A DNA stretch of 64,000 nt from Aliivibrio sp. 1S175 (GTDB lineage: Bacteria > Pseudomonadota > Gammaproteobacteria > Enterobacterales > Vibrionaceae), in NCBI RefSeq assembly GCF_001690985.1, contig NZ_MAJS01000024.1:62001-126000 (forward strand), given 5' to 3'. A program made the translations under genes and the position numbers. Position 1 is the stretch's first letter. Each line of letters begins with the position of its first letter. Shown here piece by piece: positions 36,777 through 45,816 of the stretch. Below the pieces are notes generated by a model. It was not told where the DNA came from. It saw only the letters and a program-made list of their open reading frames with translations, and searched no databases.

Positions 36777-37308
36777 ATTGCATCCCTTTCTTACTTTAGG
36801 TTCTTTATATCCTATTTATTAGCTTAGATAAAAATAGCTCAATAAGGTAATTACTTAGCCTATCTTTTTTCATTTAATAGAGATCAAACCTATTATTTTT
36901 ATAAACATTGACTCCTTCACGATGGAATAGCTTGACTAATAAATCAGAAGGCGACCCATTGTTTTCGAAACCGCATTCTATTTCTAGTCATCGAATGAAA
37001 ACCACAATCGCTATACCACGCCACTCTGTACTTGATAGAAAACGACACCAAACAACATTGCAAAAACTAATATCGTAATCACTATTTTTAACCAAATAAA
37101 CTTCATCTTTTTTCCTTTTAAATTATCTCTTTCGTATTACGGCCTTTAATTTTAAGATTAAAGCCAATTTAATACTATGGACTACAAATCAAGGTAAAAT
37201 GATCTCTACTTTGTTTTTTACTCATTTTATTAAAATAAAGGCACTTTTTAGACACTCAATCCTATAAACTTATTTTATTAATAGAAATAAATTACTCGAG
37301 TTCAATCC
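36777..37308. other. 532-base gap upstream of hnoX holding one small ORF
   Basis: The minus-strand ORF at 37011-37106 lies here (see its entry). The rest, about 36780-37010 and 37107-37308, is AT-rich and shows no operator or terminator I could support. Confidence 0.5.
37011..37106 (-). CDS. Small single-span membrane peptide, 31 residues
   Basis: The minus strand encodes MKFIWLKIVITILVFAMLFG plus VVFYQVQSGVV and stop. An AAAGGAAAAAAG ribosome binding site precedes the ATG at good spacing. The peptide has a short basic N-terminus and one hydrophobic helix of about 20 residues. It resembles small membrane-complex subunits in general form, but no family is recognised. It lies about 235 bases upstream of hnoX in the same direction, so co-expression is possible. 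Confidence 0.6.
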   Translation of the reverse strand: MKFIWLKIVITILVFAMLFGVVFYQVQSGVV

Positions 37309-37773
37309 ATGAAAAAATTATTATCTCTCATGCCACTATTACTTCTCTTTAGTGGTTGCCAATTTGAGCAAGAGATTGAACTAAAAAGTTCTGAGTGCAA
37401 GAAGAATGAATTTATTTTTTCTCTACCTAAAAACATTTTAGACTATCGTAATTCTATGGCTCGGTTTTCACAAGAAGGCGGGGAGAGTCCATTAAATTCG
37501 GTTCAATTTATAAGTGAATGCATTCCTAAAATATCCTTTAAAAACCTTGCAGAACAAAGTGCTAAAGATATTTTTGTCTCTAATTATAAAAACTCAGCCA
37601 GAGTTACACACTTTAGAATAAGAGATAACGTGGCTTATATTGAATTAGCCGCACACACTGACAGCTGGCCTGGCGTGTCTGCTTCATTAGCTGCCGTTGA
37701 ACCTATTATTAAACGTAATTTATTCTTAAATAGTAAAGTGGAAGATGTCGTTGTTGGTGAAATTCTCGATTAA
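37309..37773 (+). CDS. Lipoprotein of unknown function
   Basis: 154 residues. MKKLLSLMPLLLLFSGC is a lipoprotein signal with lipobox LFSGC. The mature part has two further cysteines (SSECKK and SECIPK) that could pair, and a C-terminal region FRIRDNVAYIELAAHTDSWPG...VEPIIKRNLFLN whose style is reminiscent of GerMN-like domains, but not enough to name. It is a single gene with no obvious partner. Confidence 0.75.
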   Translation: MKKLLSLMPLLLLFSGCQFEQEIELKSSECKKNEFIFSLPKNILDYRNSMARFSQEGGESPLNSVQFISECIPKISFKNLAEQSAKDIFVSNYKNSARVTHFRIRDNVAYIELAAHTDSWPGVSASLAAVEPIIKRNLFLNSKVEDVVVGEILD

Positions 37774-37842
37774 CGAAAATAAACGGCCTCCTTAATAAAT
37801 AATATATGCATAAAATTCATAGTTACCCTTACAAATAGTCAT

Positions 37843-37871
37843 TTGCTTCATATACTGCCTTTCTCTACTAT
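37843..37871 (+). promoter_or_regulatory. Promoter candidate for the His-rich peptide/MFS genes
   Basis: TTGCTT (37843-37848), a 17-base spacer and TACTAT (37866-37871) fit a sigma-70 promoter with four of six matches in each box. It would start transcription near 37878, inside the hairpin/palindrome that follows. Confidence 0.45.
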
Positions 37872-37873
37872 GC

Positions 37874-37901
37874 GCGCTCTTATTTTTAACCCTAAGAGCG
37901 C
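37874..37901 (+). promoter_or_regulatory. Perfect inverted repeat covering the ribosome binding site of the His-rich ORF
   Basis: GCGCTCTTA (37874-37882) pairs perfectly with TAAGAGCGC (37893-37901) across a ten-base spacer, three bases before the ATG at 37905. The only Shine-Dalgarno-like bases (AAGAG) are in the right arm. It could be an operator overlapping the transcription start, or an RNA hairpin that hides the ribosome binding site. Confidence 0.55.
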
Positions 37902-37904
37902 TGC

Positions 37905-38087
37905 ATGTTTTCACAATCCATTTTCGCTCAATTGGTCAGAATGAGTGTGTTATTAGTTTTATCCCTTATTGCCGTTCATAACTCACCTGCTTTGTTGAAC
38001 TTATTAGCTCAACAAGCCGTAAACAGTGGGTGTCATCAGCAAACAGGGCAAGACGAAAGCCACCATCATTCTCATCATCACCATTAA
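37905..38087 (+). CDS. Small membrane peptide with histidine-rich tail
   Basis: 60 residues. A hydrophobic helix (about 8-35, VRMSVLLVLSLIAVHNSPALLNLLA) is followed by one cysteine and the tail DESHHHSHHHH, a likely metal-binding end. It lies nine bases before an MFS transporter gene and should be translated with it. CbtB- and DUF2946-type small proteins have comparable designs, but I cannot assign a family. The hairpin over its ribosome binding site suggests controlled expression. Confidence 0.65.
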   Translation: MFSQSIFAQLVRMSVLLVLSLIAVHNSPALLNLLAQQAVNSGCHQQTGQDESHHHSHHHH

Positions 38088-38096
38088 GAGCACATT

Positions 38097-39305
38097 ATGA
38101 GTATTTTTCGCTTTCCACCACTAGTATGGCTTGGGATCGGGATTTTAATTATCAGTCTAGGGATCAGACAATCATTCGGTATTTTTATGATGCCAATTTC
38201 AGACCATTTCCAAACAGGTCGTGAATTTTTTAGCTTTGCTGTAGCGCTACAAAATCTATTATTTGGTGTTTTTCAACCCTTTGTTGGCATGGCATCAGAC
38301 AAGTGGGGATCTAAGCGCATTATTATGCTTGGTGCCGTTTCTTATGCGTTAGGGCTTGTTCTTACTTCTGTCGCAACAGAACCAAGTATGTTGTATTTAT
38401 CTCTTGGCGCTTTGGTTGGTTTCGGTTTAAGTGCAACCAGTTATGTGATTATTCTAGGCGCTGTCGCTAAAGTCGTTCCTGCTGAACATGCCGCTAAAGC
38501 TTTTGGTTTAACGACGGCTGCCGGCTCTTTTGGTATGTTTGCTGTCATTCCAGGGGCTCAAGTTTTAATGCATGACTTTAATTGGCAATTCGCGCTGCAA
38601 GTCTTTGCAATGCTATGCTCACTTATTATTACCTTTGCTCTGTTTATGAAAACAGCAAAGCCATCAAAAAAACAAACAGAAGAAGAAAATACACAAACAT
38701 TAACTGAGGCGCTAAAAGAAGCATTTGCTAACAAAAGTTACTGGTTAATCCACGCAGGGTTCTTTGTGTGTGGCTTCCATGTGATGTTTATTGCTACGCA
38801 TCTACCTAGTTACTTAGCCGATAAAGATCTGCCGGCTTCAAGTGCCGCAATGGCATTGGCTTATGTGGGTATTTTTAATATCTTTGGTTCATACTTCTGG
38901 GGTGTGATGGGTGATAAGTACAGCAAGCGACACGTAATGTCAGCACTGTATTTTGTACGTACTATCGTTATTGGCGCGTTCGTCACTTTGCCTGTCACCG
39001 AGCATACGGCGGCGATCTTTGGTGGTGCGATTGGTTTCTGTTGGTTGGGTACAGTGCCATTAACCTCTGGCTTAGTGAGACAAATATTCGGGGCTCGTTA
39101 CTTATCAACTCTGTATGGTTTAGTCTTCTTTACTCATCAGGTTGGCAGCTTTTTAGGCGCTTGGGCTGGCGGTCGTATTTATGATTACTATGGCTCATAC
39201 GAACCAATCTGGTGGTCTACGGTTGTTCTAGCTTTCTGTGCGGCATTAATTCATTTACCTATTAATGATAAACCAATACAAAGAATGCAATTACAAACAG
39301 CTTAA
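38097..39305 (+). CDS. MFS transporter (monocarboxylate/oxalate-formate antiporter-like)
   Basis: 402 residues with 12 predicted helices. The opening (GIRQSFGIFMMPISDHF) and the loop DKWGSKRIIMLG between helices 2 and 3 are typical MFS signatures; the second-half motif is GDKYSKRHVMS. The sequence style matches the broad monocarboxylate/OFA-like group (often annotated YbfB/YjiJ or MFS family). The substrate is unknown. It is directly linked to a His-rich peptide upstream and ends in a strong terminator. Confidence 0.88.
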   Translation: MSIFRFPPLVWLGIGILIISLGIRQSFGIFMMPISDHFQTGREFFSFAVALQNLLFGVFQPFVGMASDKWGSKRIIMLGAVSYALGLVLTSVATEPSMLYLSLGALVGFGLSATSYVIILGAVAKVVPAEHAAKAFGLTTAAGSFGMFAVIPGAQVLMHDFNWQFALQVFAMLCSLIITFALFMKTAKPSKKQTEEENTQTLTEALKEAFANKSYWLIHAGFFVCGFHVMFIATHLPSYLADKDLPASSAAMALAYVGIFNIFGSYFWGVMGDKYSKRHVMSALYFVRTIVIGAFVTLPVTEHTAAIFGGAIGFCWLGTVPLTSGLVRQIFGARYLSTLYGLVFFTHQVGSFLGAWAGGRIYDYYGSYEPIWWSTVVLAFCAALIHLPINDKPIQRMQLQTA

Positions 39306-39312
39306 TGTTCTT

Positions 39313-39350
39313 AAAAAAGCCGATACGTTATAACGTGTATCGGCTTTTTT
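39313..39350 (+). terminator. Strong intrinsic terminator after the MFS gene
   Basis: AAAAAAGCCGATAC (39313-39326) pairs perfectly with GTATCGGCTTTTTT (39337-39350); the T-run is part of the arm. Confidence 0.92.
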
Positions 39351-39489
39351 ATGATCTACACACTCAACATTTAATACAATGTTTCAAATGCCCCTTTAAT
39401 ATTTCTCAATCACACCAACTCACCGTTTCTTTTAGTCGTATTATTTTCTAAAATCTCATTGGTGTAATGAAATTTAATTCGTAATATTT

Positions 39490-39514
39490 TGAAGTTACAC
39501 GAAAATTAACTTCA
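39490..39514. promoter_or_regulatory. Inverted repeat upstream of the TonB receptor operon
   Basis: TGAAGTT (39490-39496) and AACTTCA (39508-39514) are perfect arms with an 11-base spacer, about 100 bases before the receptor start. An adjacent ATAATGATA (39515-39523) resembles part of a Fur box, but the full 19-base match is poor. The rest of 39351-39612 is AT-rich without a gene. Confidence 0.35.
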
Positions 39515-39612
39515 TAATGATATCTTAAATGTAAGATTTAACTCAAAATATACAAAATGGGTATTTACTTTATACCTTATAATTAAATTATATTTGGTGT
39601 TGATTGAACGTC

Positions 39613-41823
39613 ATGCAGATACTATCTCGAACTCAACTTTTTTATGCTTTGTCTGCCCTTATGTCTTTTCCTGTTATCGCAAATATAGATGATGGACTTA
39701 ATGATCTAGATGCATTACTTAATATGCCATTAGATTCTCTTGTTGATACTAAAGTCGTTACCGCAACGAAAACATCATTAAGCTTGTCTGACGTTCCTGC
39801 CGCTGTACATGTAATCACATCCAAAGAAATTGAACGATCTAGTGCTCGCTCCATTGCCGATGTATTAGTGCTTGCTCCAGGCCTGCATGTAACTAAATTT
39901 TCTGACTATGATTGGACTATTTCAGCTCGAAGTAAAAACCAAGGAGAAAACAACACTCTACTTGTCATGATCGATGGAAGAAGTGTCGTTAACCCTCTTT
40001 ATTCTGGTGTCAATTGGGATACTTTACCTGTTAGTTTAGATAATATTGACCGCATAGAAGTGGTATTAGGTCCTGTAGGCACGATATGGGGTGGTAATGC
40101 GGTTAATGGTGTCATAAATATCATCACCAAAGATGCAGAAAGTGCGCCAAAAGCTCAACTTAGCGCCTCTGTGGGTAATTATGATTATCGTGAATATAAA
40201 GCACATCACAGCGCTCAAATTAACACAAACACACACCTATCAGGCTATATAGAGCTACTAGAACATTCTCCTTTTACTGATGAAGACGCTCACCTAAAAG
40301 ACTTACGTAACTTAGAAGTACAAACCGAACGATTTGGTTTACGTGCCGATTATCAGAATCTTCAAAATACCGTTTCTATTCAATTTGGTGGCATTCGCTC
40401 ACGCGAAGAATACCAATGGTTAACCTACACACCTGCATTTTTGAATCCTGCATCACATCAAAGTGATTATGATGCGTTTCTAACAGAAATGAACTCACAA
40501 GAGCTCTTCGCTGGTATTCAATATCTTCATGAAAAGTCAGATGGCGATCAATGGGAGAACCAAGCTTGGGTAACCTACAGTGATTCAGACAGCACCAATG
40601 AACCTGCAAGTTTTACTCGTATAGATTTAGACAGCCGCTACACATTTAACACTCAAGATTGGGGAATTTTAACTCTCGGTGCAAATGCTCGTATTATTGA
40701 TGAAGAATACGCTCAATTTACTGAACAAGAGCAATATCTATCTCCTTATGTTCGCACTATTGAAGAGCATGAATTTCTGAACCAAAGCTACGGGTTATAC
40801 GCAAACTGGACGTTTAATATTACCGAATCCACAGAGGTGACATTAGGTAACCGTTGGCAATATGCCAATATAACCGAAGAAGTCTACTCTCAACCTCAAG
40901 CTCGATTATTACAAAAACTAACCGATAATCAACGCCTTTGGATGGGCTGGGGACGTGCGGTAATAACGCCTTCTCGTTTAGAGTTAGATACACAATTTCA
41001 AGAAAATTACTCTTGTAATTCATGTGGTTATTATGACCCAGCAACGGGGAATGTTTATGACAAACCTGTAAATGGCACGATTGGTCCTGTTGATTATCTG
41101 CAAGCTTATAAATACTTAGGTAATCGTGATCTAGAAATGGAATCCGTTGATACTTATGAGATTGGATATCGCTATTGGCAACATAACCAATTTCAGTTCA
41201 GTGCAAGCCTATTTTACAGTCAACACGATAACGTAAGGGCGTATCAGAATATGGGGGGATTTGTTTATATCTCCCAAGATCATTCAAACGGAGCTATTGG
41301 TACTGTCATTCATGATATGTATGTCCAACTCATCGACCCTCTTTCTCAAGAAACGATGGGCGGTGAATTGAGTATGCAATGGCAGCCAATTAATGTATTG
41401 CACGTTAATGCTAACTATAGTTATAAAACGATTAAAGGCGAATGCTCTGGATCTATTTGTGGTTCAAACGACTTACCTATTTTAGATCTAGAAAATACAC
41501 CCAATCATTATGCAACACTGCACATGATGTGGGATATTCATCCAACACTTTGGGTTTCTTCTGTTGTTAATTACGTTTCAGCCTCTAAGCCTGATGAAAA
41601 ATTGGTAGCCGCATACCGAAATTATGGCGATGATTATCTTGTATGGCCAGAGTTAGTTACTCTTGATATGTCAATTCACTGGCAGCACAAACCAACATGG
41701 CCAAGCGTAAAAATCAGTGCTGAAAACCTAGGAAACGACCAAGTAAAAGAATACTCAGAACAATTAAACCCTTTTGCCAACGGCACTCAATATTATGCTG
41801 AATTGAGCTGGAATTTCATATAG
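39613..41823 (+). CDS. TonB-dependent outer-membrane receptor
   Basis: 736 residues from the ATG at 39613; a TTG at 39604 in the same frame is possible and no ribosome binding site decides. Signal peptide to about residue 23 (SFPVIA), then a plug domain with DVPAAVHVITSKEI, SIADVLVLAPGLHV, VMIDGRSVVNP and WGGNAVNGVINIIT, then a beta-barrel ending in aromatic WNFI, as needed for outer-membrane insertion. A TonB box may be LVDTKVVTATK near the N-terminus. It is the first gene of an operon with a YfiR-like protein and a diguanylate cyclase, which suggests that ligand binding or transport is coupled to c-di-GMP signalling. The ligand is unknown. Confidence 0.92.
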   Translation: MQILSRTQLFYALSALMSFPVIANIDDGLNDLDALLNMPLDSLVDTKVVTATKTSLSLSDVPAAVHVITSKEIERSSARSIADVLVLAPGLHVTKFSDYDWTISARSKNQGENNTLLVMIDGRSVVNPLYSGVNWDTLPVSLDNIDRIEVVLGPVGTIWGGNAVNGVINIITKDAESAPKAQLSASVGNYDYREYKAHHSAQINTNTHLSGYIELLEHSPFTDEDAHLKDLRNLEVQTERFGLRADYQNLQNTVSIQFGGIRSREEYQWLTYTPAFLNPASHQSDYDAFLTEMNSQELFAGIQYLHEKSDGDQWENQAWVTYSDSDSTNEPASFTRIDLDSRYTFNTQDWGILTLGANARIIDEEYAQFTEQEQYLSPYVRTIEEHEFLNQSYGLYANWTFNITESTEVTLGNRWQYANITEEVYSQPQARLLQKLTDNQRLWMGWGRAVITPSRLELDTQFQENYSCNSCGYYDPATGNVYDKPVNGTIGPVDYLQAYKYLGNRDLEMESVDTYEIGYRYWQHNQFQFSASLFYSQHDNVRAYQNMGGFVYISQDHSNGAIGTVIHDMYVQLIDPLSQETMGGELSMQWQPINVLHVNANYSYKTIKGECSGSICGSNDLPILDLENTPNHYATLHMMWDIHPTLWVSSVVNYVSASKPDEKLVAAYRNYGDDYLVWPELVTLDMSIHWQHKPTWPSVKISAENLGNDQVKEYSEQLNPFANGTQYYAELSWNFI

Positions 41824-41825
41824 CT

Positions 41826-42419
41826 ATGCCAATAATAAAAGCACAGGCAAGTTCGTCCCTTTCATCATTTTATAGACTTCCCTATAAAATGATGGTGTGC
41901 CTGATCCTTTTATTGGCTTTACCTATAAGTAGTTTTGCACTCAAAGCAAATACCCAAAATATTCAAGACCATAATTTAAAAGCCGTCTATCTCTTTCGGT
42001 TTGCCTTCTTAACAACTTGGGGCGCGTTTGCCCCTAGTAATCAAAAATTCAATTTTTGCTCTGAAGCATCATCAGATATAAGCAACACATTACGAGCCTT
42101 AATAAATAAAAAACCAGCTCAAGCAACATTCATTCCTTATTCTTCAATCAGTGACATTCAACCAAATAGCTGTCACGTTATTTATCTCTCAACTCAAGAC
42201 CCAATCATGATTAAACAGTTTCAGACTTCACAGCCACACGCTCTTTTAGTCGGCGACGGAGAATCCTTCATTCATTCAGGAGGCATGATTGCTTTTATTA
42301 AAATAAATAATCGAATTAAGCCTTTGATCAGTTTAAAACACATTGCTCCAACCGGGCTCTCTTTACGTTCACAACTACTGTCCGTCTCGAACATAGCTAA
42401 CGATGAGGGATCACTATGA
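41826..42419 (+). CDS. YfiR-like periplasmic protein (DUF4154)
   Basis: 197 residues from the start two bases after the receptor stop. A hydrophobic signal (MMVCLILLLALPISSFA) begins only at residue 22, so the true start may be the ATG at 41889. The mature part shows the YfiR/DUF4154 pattern: HNLKAVYLFRFAFLTTWG, CHVIYLS, ALLVGDGESFIHSGGMIAF and the closing LSLRSQLLSVS. In Pseudomonas, YfiR sits in the periplasm and represses the diguanylate cyclase YfiN. The next gene here is exactly such a cyclase, overlapping the stop by four bases (ATGA), which supports the pair. Confidence 0.88.
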   Translation: MPIIKAQASSSLSSFYRLPYKMMVCLILLLALPISSFALKANTQNIQDHNLKAVYLFRFAFLTTWGAFAPSNQKFNFCSEASSDISNTLRALINKKPAQATFIPYSSISDIQPNSCHVIYLSTQDPIMIKQFQTSQPHALLVGDGESFIHSGGMIAFIKINNRIKPLISLKHIAPTGLSLRSQLLSVSNIANDEGSL

Positions 42420-44401
42420 TCCATCTTTGGTTTAGTTCGCTACCGTTGCGAAAAAAAGTGATTTATCCTATTTGGACGCTGCTTACACTTAGTAGTATTA
42501 TTTTAGGTGCAAGTGTTGCTTATTTTGTCGGTGTCACACACAGTGCTAACTTGTATACCCGTACGTCAATTTTAGCCCAAGGGATTGCCAGTAACTTATC
42601 TGGAGCATTAATCTTCAATGACAAAATAACGGTTTTAGATCAAATGAATGCCCTTTCTTTTGACCCAGAAATAATTGCTGCTTATGTTGAAGATATAAAT
42701 AAAGAATCTTTTGCCACACTTGATAAGTTACCAATGAATTGCCAATGGGTTCAACAAAACATCAGCTGTAATGATTCAATCTTTTTTGCTATCACGCAGC
42801 CTATTACCCTAGAAAATGAACATCTTGGAAACCTAACGGTATGGGCATCTAAAGATAAAATGTTCCAACAGCGTAATCAGATCATTACTGTCTTTTTATT
42901 CATAACCGTGTTGTTATCTAGCTTAGCTTTATTCTTTGCTCACAGATTACATCGACTGATTGCTATGCCGTTATTATCTATCTTTCATTCAATGCAAAGC
43001 GTCATTAAAAAAGGGGTCACAAATCAACGCCTCTCTGTTTTACATTCAGATGAACTAGGTATGGTAACTCGCTGTTTTAATGAAATGTTAGATAATCTCA
43101 GCCATCGAGACAATCTGCTAACTCAAGCGTTTCAACATTTAGAAGATAAAAACCACTATATAAACCAAGTGCTTGATTCCCTAGAGCAAGGCTTATTAGT
43201 GGTATCTCCAAATAAAAAAATCACTTATTACAATCCAGCTGCTCATCAATTATTGTCATCCCTTACGGTTGAAAACATTAATATTGTTGTAGATCTAGAC
43301 ATCCAGTTCATTGATATAATTTTGAGTAGCTTTGAACCAAAGAGCCGATTACTATCGTTACAAGAGCATATTAAGCAGCATCAACGCTTGGATCCTATAG
43401 TGCTTCGTCATCAGCTTTCAGGCAAACTGTATCAGATATCAACATACCCTATCGCTGGAGACAAAAACTCATTAATACATGTTGAAGATATCAGTAATCG
43501 TTATCTTGCAGAGCAACGCCAACGTATGGCTGAAATGATTTTTGACCAGAATCCAATTTCTGCCATCGTATTAAGTCGAAAATTAAATATCGAAACTAAA
43601 AACAATGCTTTTATTCGAATTTTTGGGCAAATAGACAACCTAAATCAACTGTATTTACGAGAACCCATTGAGCTTTCATTTACTGTATTTAAGAAATTAC
43701 TGAAACATGGTTTTCTTAACGTTAAAACTGAAGTATCAAGCTTAGAATTATCCGATAATTTAAGAGACACCAGAGCCTGGTTACCTTGTTTAATTACAAT
43801 CACAACCATTAAAAACAGTGATGATAAAGTAGAATCATTCATTATTTCAATTAGTGACCAAACTCAAGAACTTGAGCTAAAAAGACTCAGTTTTGAAGCC
43901 AATCATGACGCATTAACAGGACTAGCAAATAAGAAAAACATTTATCATAACCTTCTTGATCTACATAAAAAAGGAAGGTCAGCTTATATTCTGTTTATCG
44001 ATCTTGATGGTTTTAAAGCGGTAAACGACACCTATGGACATCAGTCTGGTGATGCATTATTAAAAATAATCGCTCAACGACTTACCAACTGCGTATACCA
44101 GTATGATCTTGTCGCTCGCTTATCAGGAGATGAGTTTTTATTAGGTCTTTATTTACCTAATGAAAGAACGAATCAAGAATATAATATTCATTCCATATCT
44201 CAACATATTCTAGAAGAAATTAGTCAACCTATCATAATTAAAAACAATGAGGCAAAAGTGTCCGCGAGTATTGGGGTTTATTATTGGGATAGAAACAGTA
44301 AACGAGATTTAGAAAGCGCATTACAACAAGCAGATGAAGCGATGTATCACGCTAAATTATTAGGGAAAAACCGTTATCACCTTAAAAATGGCAAAAAATA
44401 G
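42416..44401 (+). CDS. YfiN-like membrane diguanylate cyclase (CHASE8-like, HAMP, PAS, GGDEF)
   Basis: 661 residues. Two membrane helices (about 16-40 and 157-177) frame a periplasmic CHASE8-like domain, followed by HAMP (about 178-230), a PAS-like region (245-490) and GGDEF (500-657). The signature reads S570-GDEF rather than GGDEF; Ser at the first position is often compatible with activity. The I-site RxxD is replaced by Y561-QYD, so product inhibition may be lost. ATGA overlap with the YfiR-like gene and GAGGGA upstream support coupled translation. Expected role: make c-di-GMP when released from the periplasmic partner. Confidence 0.9.
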   Translation: MIHLWFSSLPLRKKVIYPIWTLLTLSSIILGASVAYFVGVTHSANLYTRTSILAQGIASNLSGALIFNDKITVLDQMNALSFDPEIIAAYVEDINKESFATLDKLPMNCQWVQQNISCNDSIFFAITQPITLENEHLGNLTVWASKDKMFQQRNQIITVFLFITVLLSSLALFFAHRLHRLIAMPLLSIFHSMQSVIKKGVTNQRLSVLHSDELGMVTRCFNEMLDNLSHRDNLLTQAFQHLEDKNHYINQVLDSLEQGLLVVSPNKKITYYNPAAHQLLSSLTVENINIVVDLDIQFIDIILSSFEPKSRLLSLQEHIKQHQRLDPIVLRHQLSGKLYQISTYPIAGDKNSLIHVEDISNRYLAEQRQRMAEMIFDQNPISAIVLSRKLNIETKNNAFIRIFGQIDNLNQLYLREPIELSFTVFKKLLKHGFLNVKTEVSSLELSDNLRDTRAWLPCLITITTIKNSDDKVESFIISISDQTQELELKRLSFEANHDALTGLANKKNIYHNLLDLHKKGRSAYILFIDLDGFKAVNDTYGHQSGDALLKIIAQRLTNCVYQYDLVARLSGDEFLLGLYLPNERTNQEYNIHSISQHILEEISQPIIIKNNEAKVSASIGVYYWDRNSKRDLESALQQADEAMYHAKLLGKNRYHLKNGKK

Positions 44402-44405
44402 AAGC

Positions 44406-45707
44406 CTAATCATTGTCTCTTTTAAGCATTGATACATCAAATTCACAGCAGTTATTGCCCTGTTCTTTTTTCGCTTCATACATGGCAATATCTGCAAATT
44501 TGACCAATTCTTCTCCCCTCAGACTATCATCAGGATAAATAGAGACTCCAATAGAGGGAGATATCATCATTGATTTTTCATTAATAAGTATTGGAAATTT
44601 GAACTGTTCTAACAATTTTGACGTCAATTTTTTAATACCTGAGCTCTGAGATATATCTTGTCCAATAATCAAAAACTCATCACCACCTAATCGAAATACT
44701 TTGTCTTTAGAACGAATCGTCTCTGTCAGCAATTGGGCTGTTTTAATTAAAACCAGATCACCAATATCATGCCCCAATGAATCATTTATTTCTTTAAACT
44801 TATTCAAATCCAAGAAATAAACGGCAACTTTAGTTTGTGTTTTTTCACCATGATGAAGCGCACATTGCAGTTCAGTATTCACCATACTCCGATTTTTCAA
44901 ACCTGTAAGTTCATCATGGTGGGCTTTATAAGCTAATACTTCTGCTTTTTCGTGTACAACCTCATTCATTTTAAAGAAAGCCGCAAGAAGATTTCCCATT
45001 TCATTATCTTCAACAACATCAGAAATATCTAATTTTTCACCTTGTTGCATTTTTTTAGTACTTGAAAGCAAAAGATTTAATGGATCAAATAAATTTCGTT
45101 TCATAAAAAAAATGGTGGCTATGGCTAAAAAGATTAGCAATACCATTTGCATTTTAATTAACGTAACAAGCTGTGTTCTATTCTCTTTAAAATCACCTTT
45201 ACGCTTTTCAAGTAACAATAATTCTATATTAATAAATTGGGTAAGATCGGATCTTAAATCATCCATATAATCTTTACCTCTATTTTCTTTCACAACCCTT
45301 AAGGCTTGAGATAAATTATCGTATTGAACCAATTCAACAGTTAAAGCCAATTCATCCAATTTTAATTTTATTGATTTATCTATATGCTCAAGAGCCTTTT
45401 GCTGATCTATATTATCCTGTGTCTGCATTTTCAGGTCTTGAAAATACTTTAGAGCACTAGATATACCCGTATAATAAGGTTCTAAGTACATAACTTCTTG
45501 CGTTAAAAGATAGCCTCGTTGTCCAGTCTCAGCATCTTTCATACTACTAAGTAATTTTTCTGAACTCGCTATCACATTATGAGTGTGAATGACCCAACTT
45601 AGTTTTTCATCACCATAAGACTCTAATTTTAACGTTAATATAGAGCCCACAATGGAAATAGAGAATAGCAAGATGAGAAATAAAACTAATTTTAATCGAA
45701 CATTCAT
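44406..45707 (-). CDS. CHASE3-GGDEF diguanylate cyclase
   Basis: 433 residues from the ATG at 45707, chosen for the AGGG ribosome binding site and clean membrane start; an ATG at 45731 would add eight residues. Helix 1 is about 5-25, then a CHASE3 domain (KDAETGQRGYLLTQEVMYLEPY), a second helix (about 183-205), a linker and GGDEF at 341-345 in FRLGGDEFLII. An I-site R332-SKD335 is present, so the enzyme should be product-inhibited. It converges on the YfiN-like gene with a four-base gap. The signal sensed by CHASE3 is unknown. Confidence 0.9.
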   Translation of the reverse strand: MNVRLKLVLFLILLFSISIVGSILTLKLESYGDEKLSWVIHTHNVIASSEKLLSSMKDAETGQRGYLLTQEVMYLEPYYTGISSALKYFQDLKMQTQDNIDQQKALEHIDKSIKLKLDELALTVELVQYDNLSQALRVVKENRGKDYMDDLRSDLTQFINIELLLLEKRKGDFKENRTQLVTLIKMQMVLLIFLAIATIFFMKRNLFDPLNLLLSSTKKMQQGEKLDISDVVEDNEMGNLLAAFFKMNEVVHEKAEVLAYKAHHDELTGLKNRSMVNTELQCALHHGEKTQTKVAVYFLDLNKFKEINDSLGHDIGDLVLIKTAQLLTETIRSKDKVFRLGGDEFLIIGQDISQSSGIKKLTSKLLEQFKFPILINEKSMMISPSIGVSIYPDDSLRGEELVKFADIAMYEAKKEQGNNCCEFDVSMLKRDND

Positions 45708-45816
45708 TATATCAGCCCTGATAATAAACATTTAACAATCCATTACTCTGAATAATAGACACTATCAATAATAGTAACAATAATACTTCACGATAAACGT
45801 GGTGTAAGGTCATATT

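Noticed and set aside
39510-39530. Fur box upstream of the TonB receptor
   Set aside because: ATAATGATA matches, but only about 11 of 19 consensus positions agree overall, which is not convincing in AT-rich DNA.
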